A stretch of 44,641 nucleotides of DNA from Chloroflexota bacterium (GTDB lineage: Bacteria; Chloroflexota; Dehalococcoidia; UBA2247; RBG-13-53-26), in assembly GCA_026389585.1 (NCBI GenBank), contig JAPLHP010000030.1:1-44641 (forward strand), written 5' to 3'. Positions 26,504 through 34,696 of this stretch are shown here, piece after piece (position 1 is the first letter of the stretch; each line of letters opens with the position of its first letter). Below the pieces are notes generated by a model. It was not told the origin of the DNA and ran no database searches. It saw only the letters and a program-made list of their open reading frames with translations. Both the position numbers and the translations under genes were made by a program.

Positions 26504-27694
26504 TTAGCTACTTAGTTTTTGCATTACTAGTATTCTTTCGTACTTGGTCGTCCGCGTCTGCCGCCTTGAGCGCCGTATGTCGGGGATCTCATCAGTATAA
26601 ATGAGCTTCTGCACCAGACGCCCATCGCTGACCTCGTGAGCTAGTTCAGAAATGATCTGAGCCGTAGGTTTCTTCACACCGTTCCGCTCAACGTCACCAA
26701 GGACAAGCACACAGTAGGCCTCGTCTTTGAGAACTCTGTCCATTTGCCTCAAGCACTGCTTCATCTGTGTTATGTATACATGGTCGTTAGCTGTTAAAGA
26801 ACGATCCAATCCTTTCCAATCGGGAACGCCAAGAAACCACAGCCTGAGCCTATTATCTCTTGCATAGTCCAGGGCACCGAAATATGGTGGGCTTGAGATA
26901 ATAGCATCAATAGAATTTGAGGGTAGTGACAAATTCATCGTGTTCTCTTGTAATACCTGCCAAGTCGTTTGGTTTCTTGACTGCGTAAAGCCAGTTCGAC
27001 GATAGGCTCGTGTTACCTTGGCGATAAGTCTGGAGCGGAGGTCACGGTATGAGTACATCTCAGGGAACTCTTCAGGAGGGTACTTTTTTAGGCGCAGATA
27101 AGGAGTCAAGTGACTAGCAGGATAAGAAAGGAACCCTGGGCGCACGTGGTGTAATATACCCAAGAGGCAAGCCATAAGGAAGTAGTTCTGCCTTTCCTCA
27201 AGTACCTGGAAGGCAGTAACAATCTCCTTGAGTGTGTCAGGGTGGAAGAACTTACGAACCCAGTCGGGCACATTATCAACACTAGCAGTGTGAACACGGG
27301 ACTCGATTTCTCGTAGGGCTTCCTCTGCTTCGTGCAAAGCCTCTTGCTTACTGAACGGTGCAGATAGTTTTCCTCTCGTAATAACATAGGCATATGGGCT
27401 GAGGTCGTTGGCTACTGCAGGACGATCCATAATGACGCATTCCAGTGGCACCACTCCGGCACCGCAGAAAGGATCCAGAACAACATCACCTGATCGGGAA
27501 TACAGCTCAATAAGCACACGAACCATCCCTGACTTCAACTTCCCAACATAGGGGGCCAACTGATGCATTGAGCTTTCCCTGGCATTGAATGATCCAGACC
27601 AAAGTTGTGCATCTAGCTCAATGTGCTCTTCATGAAACAAGCGCGGTTGTTCAGCTTGCAGCGCTTCCACATTTATCTCCGTGGCTTTCTCCAT
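26504..27694 (-). CDS. DNA methyltransferase (N4-cytosine/N6-adenine) of a type II system
   Basis: A 396-residue amino-methyltransferase. The S-adenosylmethionine loop DPFCGAG is at 74-80, an acidic motif II lies in ANDLSPYAY, and the catalytic motif IV is SSPPYFG at 267-273. Motif I precedes motif IV, and the long segment between them (about 100-260) may hold target recognition. SSPPY suggests N4-cytosine or N6-adenine methylation. The first 22 bases overlap the end of the endonuclease gene, a close coupling usual in restriction-modification pairs. The target sequence cannot be predicted. Confidence 0.88.
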   Translation of the reverse strand: MEKATEINVEALQAEQPRLFHEEHIELDAQLWSGSFNARESSMHQLAPYVGKLKSGMVRVLIELYSRSGDVVLDPFCGAGVVPLECVIMDRPAVANDLSPYAYVITRGKLSAPFSKQEALHEAEEALREIESRVHTASVDNVPDWVRKFFHPDTLKEIVTAFQVLEERQNYFLMACLLGILHHVRPGFLSYPASHLTPYLRLKKYPPEEFPEMYSYRDLRSRLIAKVTRAYRRTGFTQSRNQTTWQVLQENTMNLSLPSNSIDAIISSPPYFGALDYARDNRLRLWFLGVPDWKGLDRSLTANDHVYITQMKQCLRQMDRVLKDEAYCVLVLGDVERNGVKKPTAQIISELAHEVSDGRLVQKLIYTDEIPDIRRSRRQTRTTKYERILVMQKLSS

Positions 27695-28533
27695 TCCACC
27701 ATCTTCCCCTTATGGTAGACCTTTGTTTCCCGTAAAATACGTCCTTTATCATCTTTGACAAGTGCAATATTTACCTGCCATATATGTTCATCAAAATCTC
27801 CTGGAGCCACACCGTATGCAGCTAAAATCTTGGCTGGTAACTGAGTATTGTTCAAGTCGTGAGACTTCGGTTCCGGATCATCTTCTGTCGGTATTGCCCT
27901 AGGCAACAGGAAGATGTCTGGCGCAACTCCAAGGACTGTGGTTGGTGGTTTGTTCTTGTATTTGGGGCACGGGCGAAGAGGTGTGTTGCACCTGGCATCT
28001 CTGAACACTACGACATCAACGTGCTTACCACGCTTTACCATTTCGTTCTCGACGCGATTAAAGATAATTGCGGCTGCCCCATGGGATGGCTGGTTGACAA
28101 TAGCCCCGTCCAAATGACACCAAAGAATGAATTCGTTTGCCCAAAGCGGTCTTTCCGATATGTTGATGCTGTTTCCTTCTCCACCCTTTACCTCCACAGC
28201 CACCATTTCTTTGGGCTGGGATGTCAGCATGACTTGAAAATCGAATCTCTGGGCTGCCCCTTGTAACTGATATTCAGCGATAAGGTTCATCTGCTTCATA
28301 GTTTCAAAAACGTTAGCTACCAAACCTTGTCTTTGAGTTAGTGATGAGGCGATATATGTCCCTCTTATACTCTCGATGGCAGACCTAAAAACCAGTTTGG
28401 AATGGTAGTCGGCTGGCTCCACACCGTGAGCGCTTAGAACGTCGGGGTGCTTGCTATCAAGGTTACGTAGCAGGTCGATTGCAGGATTTACTTGAGCTGT
28501 AGCACCAGGGTCATTCTGGCATGGTAGAAGCAT
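27673..28533 (-). CDS. Probable type II restriction endonuclease (PD-(D/E)xK)
   Basis: A 286-residue protein with a PD-(D/E)xK-like core: RFDF with D98, then E114-V-K116 in VAVEVKGGEG. Upstream helices (FETMKQMNLIAEYQL) precede the core strand, as in many type II enzymes. A Cys-bearing stretch ARCNTPLRPCPKYK lies later. It overlaps the methyltransferase gene by 22 bases and is transcribed first. No controller protein gene is seen, so control may rest on the promoter; an extended -10 (TGT-TAGAAT, about 28573-28581 complement) lies upstream. Assignment as endonuclease rests on the fold motif and the neighbour. Confidence 0.78.
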   Translation of the reverse strand: MLLPCQNDPGATAQVNPAIDLLRNLDSKHPDVLSAHGVEPADYHSKLVFRSAIESIRGTYIASSLTQRQGLVANVFETMKQMNLIAEYQLQGAAQRFDFQVMLTSQPKEMVAVEVKGGEGNSINISERPLWANEFILWCHLDGAIVNQPSHGAAAIIFNRVENEMVKRGKHVDVVVFRDARCNTPLRPCPKYKNKPPTTVLGVAPDIFLLPRAIPTEDDPEPKSHDLNNTQLPAKILAAYGVAPGDFDEHIWQVNIALVKDDKGRILRETKVYHKGKMVEWRKPRR

Positions 28534-28683
28534 ACCTAAACCTCACTCCAGTATTCTGGCAACTGGACATATTCTAACACAGCCACTCACCATATCCACA
28601 ATTACAGAGCTTGCGAGCACACTTACACACCCACCTGAGCTTCCTGGATGAATATGGTGGAGAGTTGGTTTGGCATACGCGTC

Positions 28684-28713
28684 TTGTAATAGGTTATCTG
28701 TGCTTCCTATAAT
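28684..28713 (+). promoter_or_regulatory. Promoter of the Swt1-like HEPN gene
   Basis: TTGTAA (28684-28689), 18 bases, TATAAT (28708-28713). The -10 is perfect. A start near 28720 gives a leader of about 28 bases carrying AAGGTG at 28736-28741 before the ATG at 28748. Confidence 0.6.
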
Positions 28714-28747
28714 AGGCTGACAATATCTATCGGGCAAGGTGATTAGT

Positions 28748-29674
28748 ATGGACATGGCACCAGACATGCATGCTGAAGACCTCATTTCTCAGGGGAATGG
28801 AATTCTTCGAGGACTTTCCCAAGAACTCGGCCAGCTTGAGACGCCAGCAGCTGTGGTTACCAGGGATATCCTTGCCGAGGGCGCGGGCGCACTGGCTGTT
28901 GACATTCTCGGGATGAAGAAGGCGAGAAGAGTTGGGAAGAAGGCGACGAGAGCATTTCTTGCAGGCAAAGTTAGCGAAAACCGGCGAACCATCATGACCA
29001 AGTATGAGGAGCTTTTTGCCGCATGGGAGAGCGATATCATTCGCTTTCTGTGCCAGGTTTCGACCTCTGCGCCGGGGGTGACTGCCCCAGGCAACAGTGA
29101 CAAGCTGGTCAAGCGAGTGAAGCGGTCTGACAGATACAAGAGGCTGGAGACCCGAGTTCAACACATCGTTATTGAGCTGAAGTCGACGAAGGCAGAGGGT
29201 CTTGTCTACAACTCGAATCTTCCTCAAGCCTCGCCGAAGTCAGTACGTACAGAGCCATCGCCAGATGCTGCGAAACTTCTGAAAGACCTTGAAGTGTCTC
29301 TAAGGAGATTCATTGAACGTGAGCTGAGCAAAGTGGGCAAGGATTGGTGGCAGCGCGTGCCTCTGGAGATCAGAAACAATGCCGAAAGAAGGAAGTTGCG
29401 CTCCGAGAGTATGTGGCCTTGGTATCCGCCGACATCCACAAATGTTGTTGACTACTTGGACTTCTCCGACTATCACCGCATCATTCTCGAAGAGGACAAC
29501 TGGCAGAAGGCTTTCGTCAAGTTCTTGAAGAAACGGAGCTTCATTGAAGTGCGTCTAGGCGAGTTAGACCCAATCCGAAATGATATCGCTCACTCACGCC
29601 CAGTCACGTCGTCCGCAGTGGCAAAGCTCAGGATGTTTTCCACAGAGCTTCTGGACTGCATGAAGTCAGCGTAG
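28748..29674 (+). CDS. Swt1-like HEPN-domain protein
   Basis: A 308-residue protein. The start ATG at 28748 is preferred over the GTG at 28739 because AAGGTG lies six bases upstream. The N-terminal half is helical and charged. The C-terminal part (about 175-308) ends with GELDPIRNDIAHSRPVT, where R277-x4-H282 matches the HEPN catalytic motif and the surrounding sequence resembles Swt1-type HEPN domains. Such domains often act as metal-independent RNases in abortive defence or toxin systems. KDWWQRVPLEIRNNAERR upstream also fits the Swt1 group. It is divergent from the restriction-modification pair. Confidence 0.72.
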   Translation: MDMAPDMHAEDLISQGNGILRGLSQELGQLETPAAVVTRDILAEGAGALAVDILGMKKARRVGKKATRAFLAGKVSENRRTIMTKYEELFAAWESDIIRFLCQVSTSAPGVTAPGNSDKLVKRVKRSDRYKRLETRVQHIVIELKSTKAEGLVYNSNLPQASPKSVRTEPSPDAAKLLKDLEVSLRRFIERELSKVGKDWWQRVPLEIRNNAERRKLRSESMWPWYPPTSTNVVDYLDFSDYHRIILEEDNWQKAFVKFLKKRSFIEVRLGELDPIRNDIAHSRPVTSSAVAKLRMFSTELLDCMKSA

Positions 29675-29808
29675 CAGCGTCGGGTGTTAGCCTCATCGCA
29701 CACAGTATCCCACATCGTGCTAAACAGACTCGGTTTTTGACACACCCTGAACATTCCGACGGATTGTGACTCACCATTCTGGACGATTATTCAACGGTTT
29801 GGAGGAGC

Positions 29809-29842
29809 TTTGGCGTTTGACCGTCAAACGTAATGCGCCAAA
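29809..29842. repeat. Nested inverted repeat
   Basis: An inner palindrome CGTTTGAC-C-GTCAAACG (29814-29830) sits inside an outer pair TTTGGCG (29809-29815) and CGCCAAA (29836-29842). All arms are perfect. It could be an operator or a DNA cruciform or hairpin; there is no T-run for a terminator. Confidence 0.5.
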
Positions 29843-30038
29843 ACGGGGATAGTAGAACCGAGCCGCACCAACCTTCCCTGAAGACCAGCGGCTCCAGAGA
29901 GACGTTGTTCTGGACTGCCAATTCCGTCGCTGTCGCCACAGGCCATGACCAGCTACAGCTTGTGACATGGCACAACCTCTAGAACAAGTCAGCCTTTTCA
30001 CAGTATACAGATGTTGTGTTGCCGCTTACATGTCGCCA

Positions 30039-30067
30039 TTGACCGGATTCGGTCGCAATAGTATACT
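30039..30067 (+). promoter_or_regulatory. Promoter of the toroid-like gene
   Basis: TTGACC (30039-30044), 17 bases, TATACT (30062-30067), five of six matches in each hexamer. A start near 30074 leaves a leader of about 50 bases with GGAGG at 30115-30119, six bases before the ATG at 30126. Confidence 0.65.
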
Positions 30068-30125
30068 ACGAACGTCGATTGGAAGACACTGCGAACGGCA
30101 AGACCCTTCGGACTGGAGGAATTAC

Positions 30126-31325
30126 ATGTACATCTTTGAGGAGATTCTGGACAGGCTTCTGGAAGATCAGGAATCCAACCGCAAAAGCGTATTCCATGGA
30201 CAATTTGCAAGGAACCGAGACAAGAGTACGAGAGCTGCAGTCCAAAAAGATGGAGAGCCTCTAAAAGAGAAACCCGAACTCTACATGACGTTTAATGCCG
30301 TCCAGACCCTGCAGTATCTCCGTTACTCCATCTCACAATCATCGTACAAAAGTGTTTTCAGGCCAGTTTTGGAGGAGCGAAAAGACAAGATGCGTCAGGC
30401 TGTGAATATCGCCGGAGACTTCGCAGAGCGATTGCTTCTTCAACACAGCGATAACCAATTCTTCATCACGATGCACGAGAAGATAGCTTTTGGCCCAATC
30501 GACGAATTCATTTCCTACAGACACACAGTAGGGGCAGCGATAATCCTTCGGCTACTGGAGCGAAGGTCTGACATTGAGAGCAAAATCCTAAGAAAACTCT
30601 TGACAAGTGATATACAGAATAGAGACGGTGGTTGGCCGATAGCAGACAAGAAGCACACAACTTCTGACATTCTTTGTTCAGCACACGCGGCATACCTCTT
30701 CCATTTGGCTTTGAAGTCTGGTGATTATGATGATCTCAGGGCGCAACTTGAGAATAGAATAAGCTCGACATTAGCTTTCTTGACACTCCAGGTAGAACAG
30801 AAGAGCGGTCTTTGGGTATACGAACACGAGTCTGGTGCTCTCCCATTCACAGCCCGAACATACCCCGAAGTATACAAGCTCCTAATTGACTGCAATTCCC
30901 CCCTGGTGCATCAGATTCCCAAAAGGCTGTTGGAGCACTGTCGTGCGAATGACAGGCCAGAATACACAATGGCGAATCGAAAGAAAACCGGTATCCGCAA
31001 CATGCAACAGTTTGAAGTCAGGATGGCATATGCGTTCAAGACAGCGTCCAGATCAATGCCCGACGAGTTTCTGGAAGCCTTTGCAGAAACTAGGTACAAT
31101 GCCTTGTCCAGGTACTCCAAGAGTGAATACTACGAGACTTACGATCTCTGCTGTCTACTGATGATGCTCATTGACAGTTTCAACCTGAGTCACAAGGAAC
31201 TAGTCAAAGACGGAGTCTTTGTATTTGAGCCAATCATTGAAGAGTTGCCATTTGTAGGGAAGCCTTACAGAGTCTCGAAGAAGATTTATGAACGTTTGAA
31301 AGAACGCAAATGGTTGTCCTTCTAG
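30126..31325 (+). CDS. Alpha/alpha-toroid-like protein (terpene-cyclase/prenyltransferase fold hints), unknown function
   Basis: A 399-residue, mostly helical cytosolic protein. The ATG at 30126 is chosen from GGAGG at 30115-30119 and the promoter at 30039-30067. Residues 164-170 read QNRDGGW, followed by PIADKKHTTSDILCSAHAAYL, which resembles the QW repeats of squalene-cyclase and prenyltransferase alpha/alpha toroids. Only one clear QW-type repeat is visible, and the catalytic DxDD motif of cyclases is not seen. The C-terminus is basic. It lies between a Swt1-like HEPN gene and further HEPN genes, so a defence role is possible but inferred only from location. Confidence 0.6.
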   Translation: MYIFEEILDRLLEDQESNRKSVFHGQFARNRDKSTRAAVQKDGEPLKEKPELYMTFNAVQTLQYLRYSISQSSYKSVFRPVLEERKDKMRQAVNIAGDFAERLLLQHSDNQFFITMHEKIAFGPIDEFISYRHTVGAAIILRLLERRSDIESKILRKLLTSDIQNRDGGWPIADKKHTTSDILCSAHAAYLFHLALKSGDYDDLRAQLENRISSTLAFLTLQVEQKSGLWVYEHESGALPFTARTYPEVYKLLIDCNSPLVHQIPKRLLEHCRANDRPEYTMANRKKTGIRNMQQFEVRMAYAFKTASRSMPDEFLEAFAETRYNALSRYSKSEYYETYDLCCLLMMLIDSFNLSHKELVKDGVFVFEPIIEELPFVGKPYRVSKKIYERLKERKWLSF

Positions 31326-31330
31326 AGATA

Positions 31331-31364
31331 TTGTCAGGTCAACCCCAGAGGCATTTCCTGACAA
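31331..31364. terminator. Inverted repeat between convergent genes
   Basis: TTGTCAGG (31331-31338) and CCTGACAA (31357-31364) form a perfect eight-pair stem with an 18-base loop between the toroid gene stop (31325) and the stop of the HsmA-like gene (31339). No T-run follows, so it is only a candidate bidirectional end. Confidence 0.3.
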
Positions 31365-31641
31365 AGAATGTGCTGAGCCAGCATCTCCAAATCAGCGCCG
31401 CATCGACGAGCATTGCCAGAAGCGCAGTGTATCCGATGACGCCATGAACCGTCAGAGGAGTCTTCCGAGCCCCCAATATCATCAGGATAGTCGAGGTTAT
31501 ATCAAGACAAACCCCACCGGTCAGGAAGAATAGAACCCGCTTCGATATCAACGACTTCCTTTGCTCAGTCACCACTGCGACTGAATAGAACAACAGCGCA
31601 AATGTGACGACAATAACAGCCTTGGTGAGGGTCGGGTTCAC
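31339..31641 (-). CDS. HsmA-family small membrane protein
   Basis: A 100-residue protein from a GTG start. Three hydrophobic segments are seen: about residues 8-24 (AVIVVTFALLFYSVAVV), 36-58 (VLFFLTGGVCLDITSTILMIL) and 66-88 (HGVIGYTALLAMLVDAALIW). The pattern of ALLFYSVAVVTEQR, CLDITSTILM and VHGVIGYTALLAML matches, from memory, the TIGR03987/HsmA family of unknown function. The ribosome binding site is weak. Convergent with the toroid-like gene. Confidence 0.6.
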   Translation of the reverse strand: MNPTLTKAVIVVTFALLFYSVAVVTEQRKSLISKRVLFFLTGGVCLDITSTILMILGARKTPLTVHGVIGYTALLAMLVDAALIWRCWLSTFFVRKCLWG

Positions 31642-31779
31642 GTCTGGTCTTTCTTTGGACTACTGCCAGTGGAGCAAATCGGTGATTGATGAAACAAGTG
31701 GGCGGCTGCGGCATGGCATGCTTGCTGAAGCGCAACTGGTTGCGCATTGGAAATCCGCAACCTTCCGGTCTTTGGTGCC

Positions 31780-31980
31780 TCACTCTTCATAAGATTGCAC
31801 TTCTCTGATTATCCAGTTTACCAGTTGGGGGATGCTTACACTATCAGGAGACTCGGGCGTCAGACGTTTGATCTGCGTCTCGTATGTCAATGCCTCCCAG
31901 TCTATGTTCAAATGTGTACAATCTGGACAAATGTTTACAAATCCCCATTTCATCGTCCTGGCAAACAGCAAAGTTCTCAT
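31780..31980 (-). CDS. Doubtful 66-residue hypothetical protein
   Basis: A short frame reading MRTLLFARTMKWGFVNICPDC, then an acidic, hydrophobically patterned tail ending LVNWIIREVQSYEE. A C-x2-C pair is present in ICPDC. The Shine-Dalgarno sequence is poor. I recognise no family. It could be real or a chance frame. Confidence 0.3.
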   Translation of the reverse strand: MRTLLFARTMKWGFVNICPDCTHLNIDWEALTYETQIKRLTPESPDSVSIPQLVNWIIREVQSYEE

Positions 31981-32246
31981 ATTTTACTCTCATATGTGAC
32001 AGGAGGCTTGTGGTAATTCCTATAGGTCAGGATTATCAATATTACTATCCGTACGCTGGATAGGCTATACCAGCCACACTATCAGGACAGTGAAAATACA
32101 AACGTAATGGAATCGATTCTTATTCATCGAGCTATCCGCCAGTCGAGACCGTCTAGATCCAGCTGGTGATTTCCGTTCTTGAGGTCCAGAAGACACTGCA
32201 TTACAATGAGGTGTGAGCATCATTTAAGAATTGGTCGAGATGTCTA

Positions 32247-32269
32247 ACCGCTGTTGTAGCGGTAAGGAG
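32247..32269 (+). promoter_or_regulatory. Hairpin adjoining a strong ribosome binding site
   Basis: ACCGCT (32247-32252), a five-base loop, AGCGGT (32258-32263), then AAGGAG at 32264-32269 and the ATG at 32276. The stem ends exactly where the Shine-Dalgarno sequence begins, so it could influence initiation. Its role is inference. Confidence 0.35.
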
Positions 32270-32275
32270 ATAAAG

Positions 32276-33097
32276 ATGCGAACAGAACATCTCAAACTAA
32301 GCAGGCAGGAAATCTTGAACGCCCACTCGGAGTGGTACTCTGGTCTTCAAGCGAATCTGAGACAACTCGAACGAAGGGTGTCTACAAAAATACAGTTGAT
32401 AAGAGAAAATCAAGAATATACCATGGACGACGATGAAAGTTTGGCGAATATGTTTTTCATGCACTTGGACGAATATGTTTCGAGAGCTAGGGAAGTGGGT
32501 CCTCTCGGAGTCGGTGGCACCGAACCGGATGTAAGTCTTCCTCCCATGCAAGATGCCCTGATAGACACCATACCTCGACTTTGGAACGACGCATCGATGG
32601 CATATATTCATGGCCATTTTAGGGGTTGTATCTTTCTGTCAGCGACCATGCTGGAGGGAGCATTAAGGCTTAAGATAAAGGACAAGCGGCTAGAAAGAGA
32701 GCTAAAGAAAAGGTTCGAGAAGCCTATGTTAGGCAATCTGATACGTTTCTTGAAGGATGACAACAGACGGCTTGTGACAAGTAAGGTGATAGAGTTATCT
32801 AATGTCGTAAATGATTTGAGAGTTCAGCATATCCACTTGTTAGTGGAAGAGGAACCGCAAGATTTACTTAGCATTTCCCCACGAGACGAGTTTGTTCCGT
32901 TAGCTGAGTTTAGAGGCAGTCCTCCAATTCGGATAAAAAGGGGATATATCAGTGGTGATGGAGTCGATCTTAAAAAAGGCACAGCAGGAATTCTGTACAA
33001 GTATAAGAAAGATGCCAAGGAGTCCATAGAAAAATCAAGAGAGATCCTCAGAAGCTTATATCCTCAAGACGATAGTTCTAAACGATTCTGCCCGTAA
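32276..33097 (+). CDS. HEPN-like protein, unassigned family
   Basis: A 273-residue protein. The ATG at 32276 has AAGGAG six bases upstream, and this is preferred to the frame's opening codon at 32231. Residues 1-70 are helical and charged. Residues 105-190 (AYIHGHFRGCIFLSATMLEGALRLKI, split by charged helices, to NDLRVQHIHLL) follow the two-helix pattern of HEPN/DUF4145-type proteins. R182-x4-H187 gives the R-x4-H motif. The tail is basic with KKGTAGILYKYKKD. It is the second of three HEPN-type genes within about 5 kb. RNase or adaptor function is inference. Confidence 0.6.
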   Translation: MRTEHLKLSRQEILNAHSEWYSGLQANLRQLERRVSTKIQLIRENQEYTMDDDESLANMFFMHLDEYVSRAREVGPLGVGGTEPDVSLPPMQDALIDTIPRLWNDASMAYIHGHFRGCIFLSATMLEGALRLKIKDKRLERELKKRFEKPMLGNLIRFLKDDNRRLVTSKVIELSNVVNDLRVQHIHLLVEEEPQDLLSISPRDEFVPLAEFRGSPPIRIKRGYISGDGVDLKKGTAGILYKYKKDAKESIEKSREILRSLYPQDDSSKRFCP

Positions 33098-33346
33098 GAT
33101 TTTTTGGCCCGCAGACGAAAAACGTGGCGAAAGGATACAATTCGTCACTTCGTGCAGTACAGGAACCTAACCGCAAGCCAGAATGTCGAACGACACTGCT
33201 GCCGGCGCGAAGACCGATCGAGCATAGTTAAGCAATGGACTTGTTCAGCCGCGCTTGATCCATCCATTCTAGCCACCAGACTACAGACCTCTCGAAACCC
33301 CGAGGTTTTTCTTGCTTCCGCTTATCTTGACCAGTTTTTAGTATTC

Positions 33347-33913
33347 CTATTCCACTTTTTGCCAATCACCAGTCGAGGTCTCAGATAGTTTAAACAATCG
33401 ACTAAGCAATTGTCCTGTCAGGTAAAAGGTGGTTTCAGCTTCCACCTTCGTTATTTGCTTAAGTTCGTCTTCTTGTGGGTGAGCGCCGTAATTTCCAAAA
33501 AAACGAATGCCATGAGCTAGGCTCGCAAAATCTGAAGAAATCACTTCTTGCTGAGCTAATTTGTCTATCTTGTCTCTAAGGCTGCCTTTCTTATCTGCTT
33601 CTTTAGACTCGACAGACTCGACTGCGATCTGTAGAGCGCGGCGACACAAAGTTACTACACCCTTATAGGCGTCGACTTGAGAACAGCGCTGGGCTTCATG
33701 ATAATCTTCTCTTGCCTCTCTGGGCACATTTGGTGGTAGTTGAATAGAATCAAATCCCGCTAATTCCAAAGCAATGAGGTTGTGACCCTCCATTTGTGCT
33801 CTATGAACTGCTCTGCAACTCTGACAAGTCAATTTTCCCTTAAAGCTACCGCCGTAGCCATACAGGTTAAGGTTGTTTTGCTGTCCGCATCTAATACAAT
33901 TGAAGGACGGCAT
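33347..33913 (-). CDS. DUF4145 (HEPN-type) protein with N-terminal zinc ribbon
   Basis: A 188-residue protein. A four-cysteine zinc ribbon opens it (C6-x2-C9 and C30-x2-C33). The block PREAREDYHEAQRCSQVDAY, followed by CRRALQIAVE and SLRDKIDKLAQQEVISSDFASLAHGIRFFGNYGAHP, is diagnostic of DUF4145. This family is common in restriction-modification and other defence loci. AAGGGAG precedes the ATG by five bases. It is transcribed against the previous HEPN gene. A broken-looking frame lies directly upstream on the same strand. Confidence 0.85.
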   Translation of the reverse strand: MPSFNCIRCGQQNNLNLYGYGGSFKGKLTCQSCRAVHRAQMEGHNLIALELAGFDSIQLPPNVPREAREDYHEAQRCSQVDAYKGVVTLCRRALQIAVESVESKEADKKGSLRDKIDKLAQQEVISSDFASLAHGIRFFGNYGAHPQEDELKQITKVEAETTFYLTGQLLSRLFKLSETSTGDWQKVE

Positions 33914-33922
33914 TTTTCTCCC

Positions 33923-34241
33923 TTACGAAATCCCCAGGAAACCCCTCGACCTCCGCTCTATCTTCGAGGGCTCTTGATGAAGATCGAGCATTAGCTTGTC
34001 CACCGCCTTGAGCAGGCAGTGATGGGCGTTGATAATATAAGCCCTCAGGTCCTGCTGGTCTAATAGGTTAAGATCAAGAGCTGACCTGACGCCTACGCTC
34101 ACAAAAGTTCCCCTTCTCAAGAACCACGAGGAACTCCCTGGTTGCTCCTAGTGTGGCTCTGACAATCCCTGGGCCCATCTTCCTCGTTGCCTCAAGCATG
34201 TCCGGCAGGGCTGTTGCTACATACACAATGTCAAATGTCAC
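33923..34241 (-). pseudogene. Possible frameshifted small gene upstream of the DUF4145 gene
   Basis: Two minus-strand frames join end to end. The first (34241-34074, 55 codons from a GTG) reads MTFDIVYVATALPDMLEATR and on to FLVVLEKG; the second (ending at 33923) reads DLRAYIINAHHCLLKAVDKLM. A single frameshift near 34080 would make one protein of about 100 residues that ends nine bases before the DUF4145 gene. Neither part has a clear ribosome binding site, and I recognise no family, so chance is possible. Confidence 0.25.
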
Positions 34242-34696
34242 TTCTAGCCATCACCATGCCTACCTTGGGCCAATGCCCCATGTACGATACCACCTCTTTA
34301 TCATTTTATCAAAAAAGATAAAGAGCAGTGCTGCAAAGGACATGTACTGAACGATCAGCCAGATTGTAGAAGACCAACTAGATAAATCCCTGTTGTAACC
34401 TATCAACTACAATCGAACAGTGCCAAGGCACACGTAAGATTGACAGGTTGCCGCCTATAAGGCTACGCTGTATTGGCCCTGACTGCCAATGCAGATGCTA
34501 GAGCCTTTATCTAGGAGGGTGGGTCACCACTCGGACAACGCGGATAAGTTAGGCACAAAACAACCGTTCGCTTGCGCCCAGCCCAGCTTTGGGCAAATAG
34601 TCGTGACCCAGGCTCCTAGGCCAAGATGTTAGCACTGCCCTTGCAAGAGTCGCGGCAGGTATAGCAAACGACTTCATAAAAAACAGGAGGTTGCCC
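34242..34696. other. Gap holding an AT-rich hairpin
   Basis: No gene is supported. CTCTTTATC (34294-34302) and GATAAAGAG (34317-34325) form a perfect nine-pair inverted repeat around a 14-base loop that includes AAAAAA. It may end transcription coming from either side. The right end holds the ribosome binding site AGGAGG (34685-34690) of the HerA-like gene. Confidence 0.4.

Larger units (their letters stand above)
29675..30125. other. Gap with nested palindrome and promoter
   Basis: No gene is supported in this 451-base gap. It contains the palindrome at 29809-29842 and the promoter at 30039-30067. The plus-strand frame that runs into the next gene from 29967 has no ribosome binding site at its first ATG and spans the promoter, so I do not use it. 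Confidence 0.5.
31642..32275. other. 634-base gap with one doubtful small gene
   Basis: Apart from the doubtful minus-strand frame at 31780-31980, no gene is supported. A hairpin that abuts the next ribosome binding site lies at 32247-32263. Confidence 0.4.

Noticed and set aside
29771-30001. Minus-strand frame of 76 codons in the gap before the toroid gene
   Set aside because: No ribosome binding site, no recognisable protein pattern, and it crosses the nested palindrome.
34441-34520. GC-containing segment that looked tRNA-like
   Set aside because: No acceptor, D, anticodon and T stems could be placed together.
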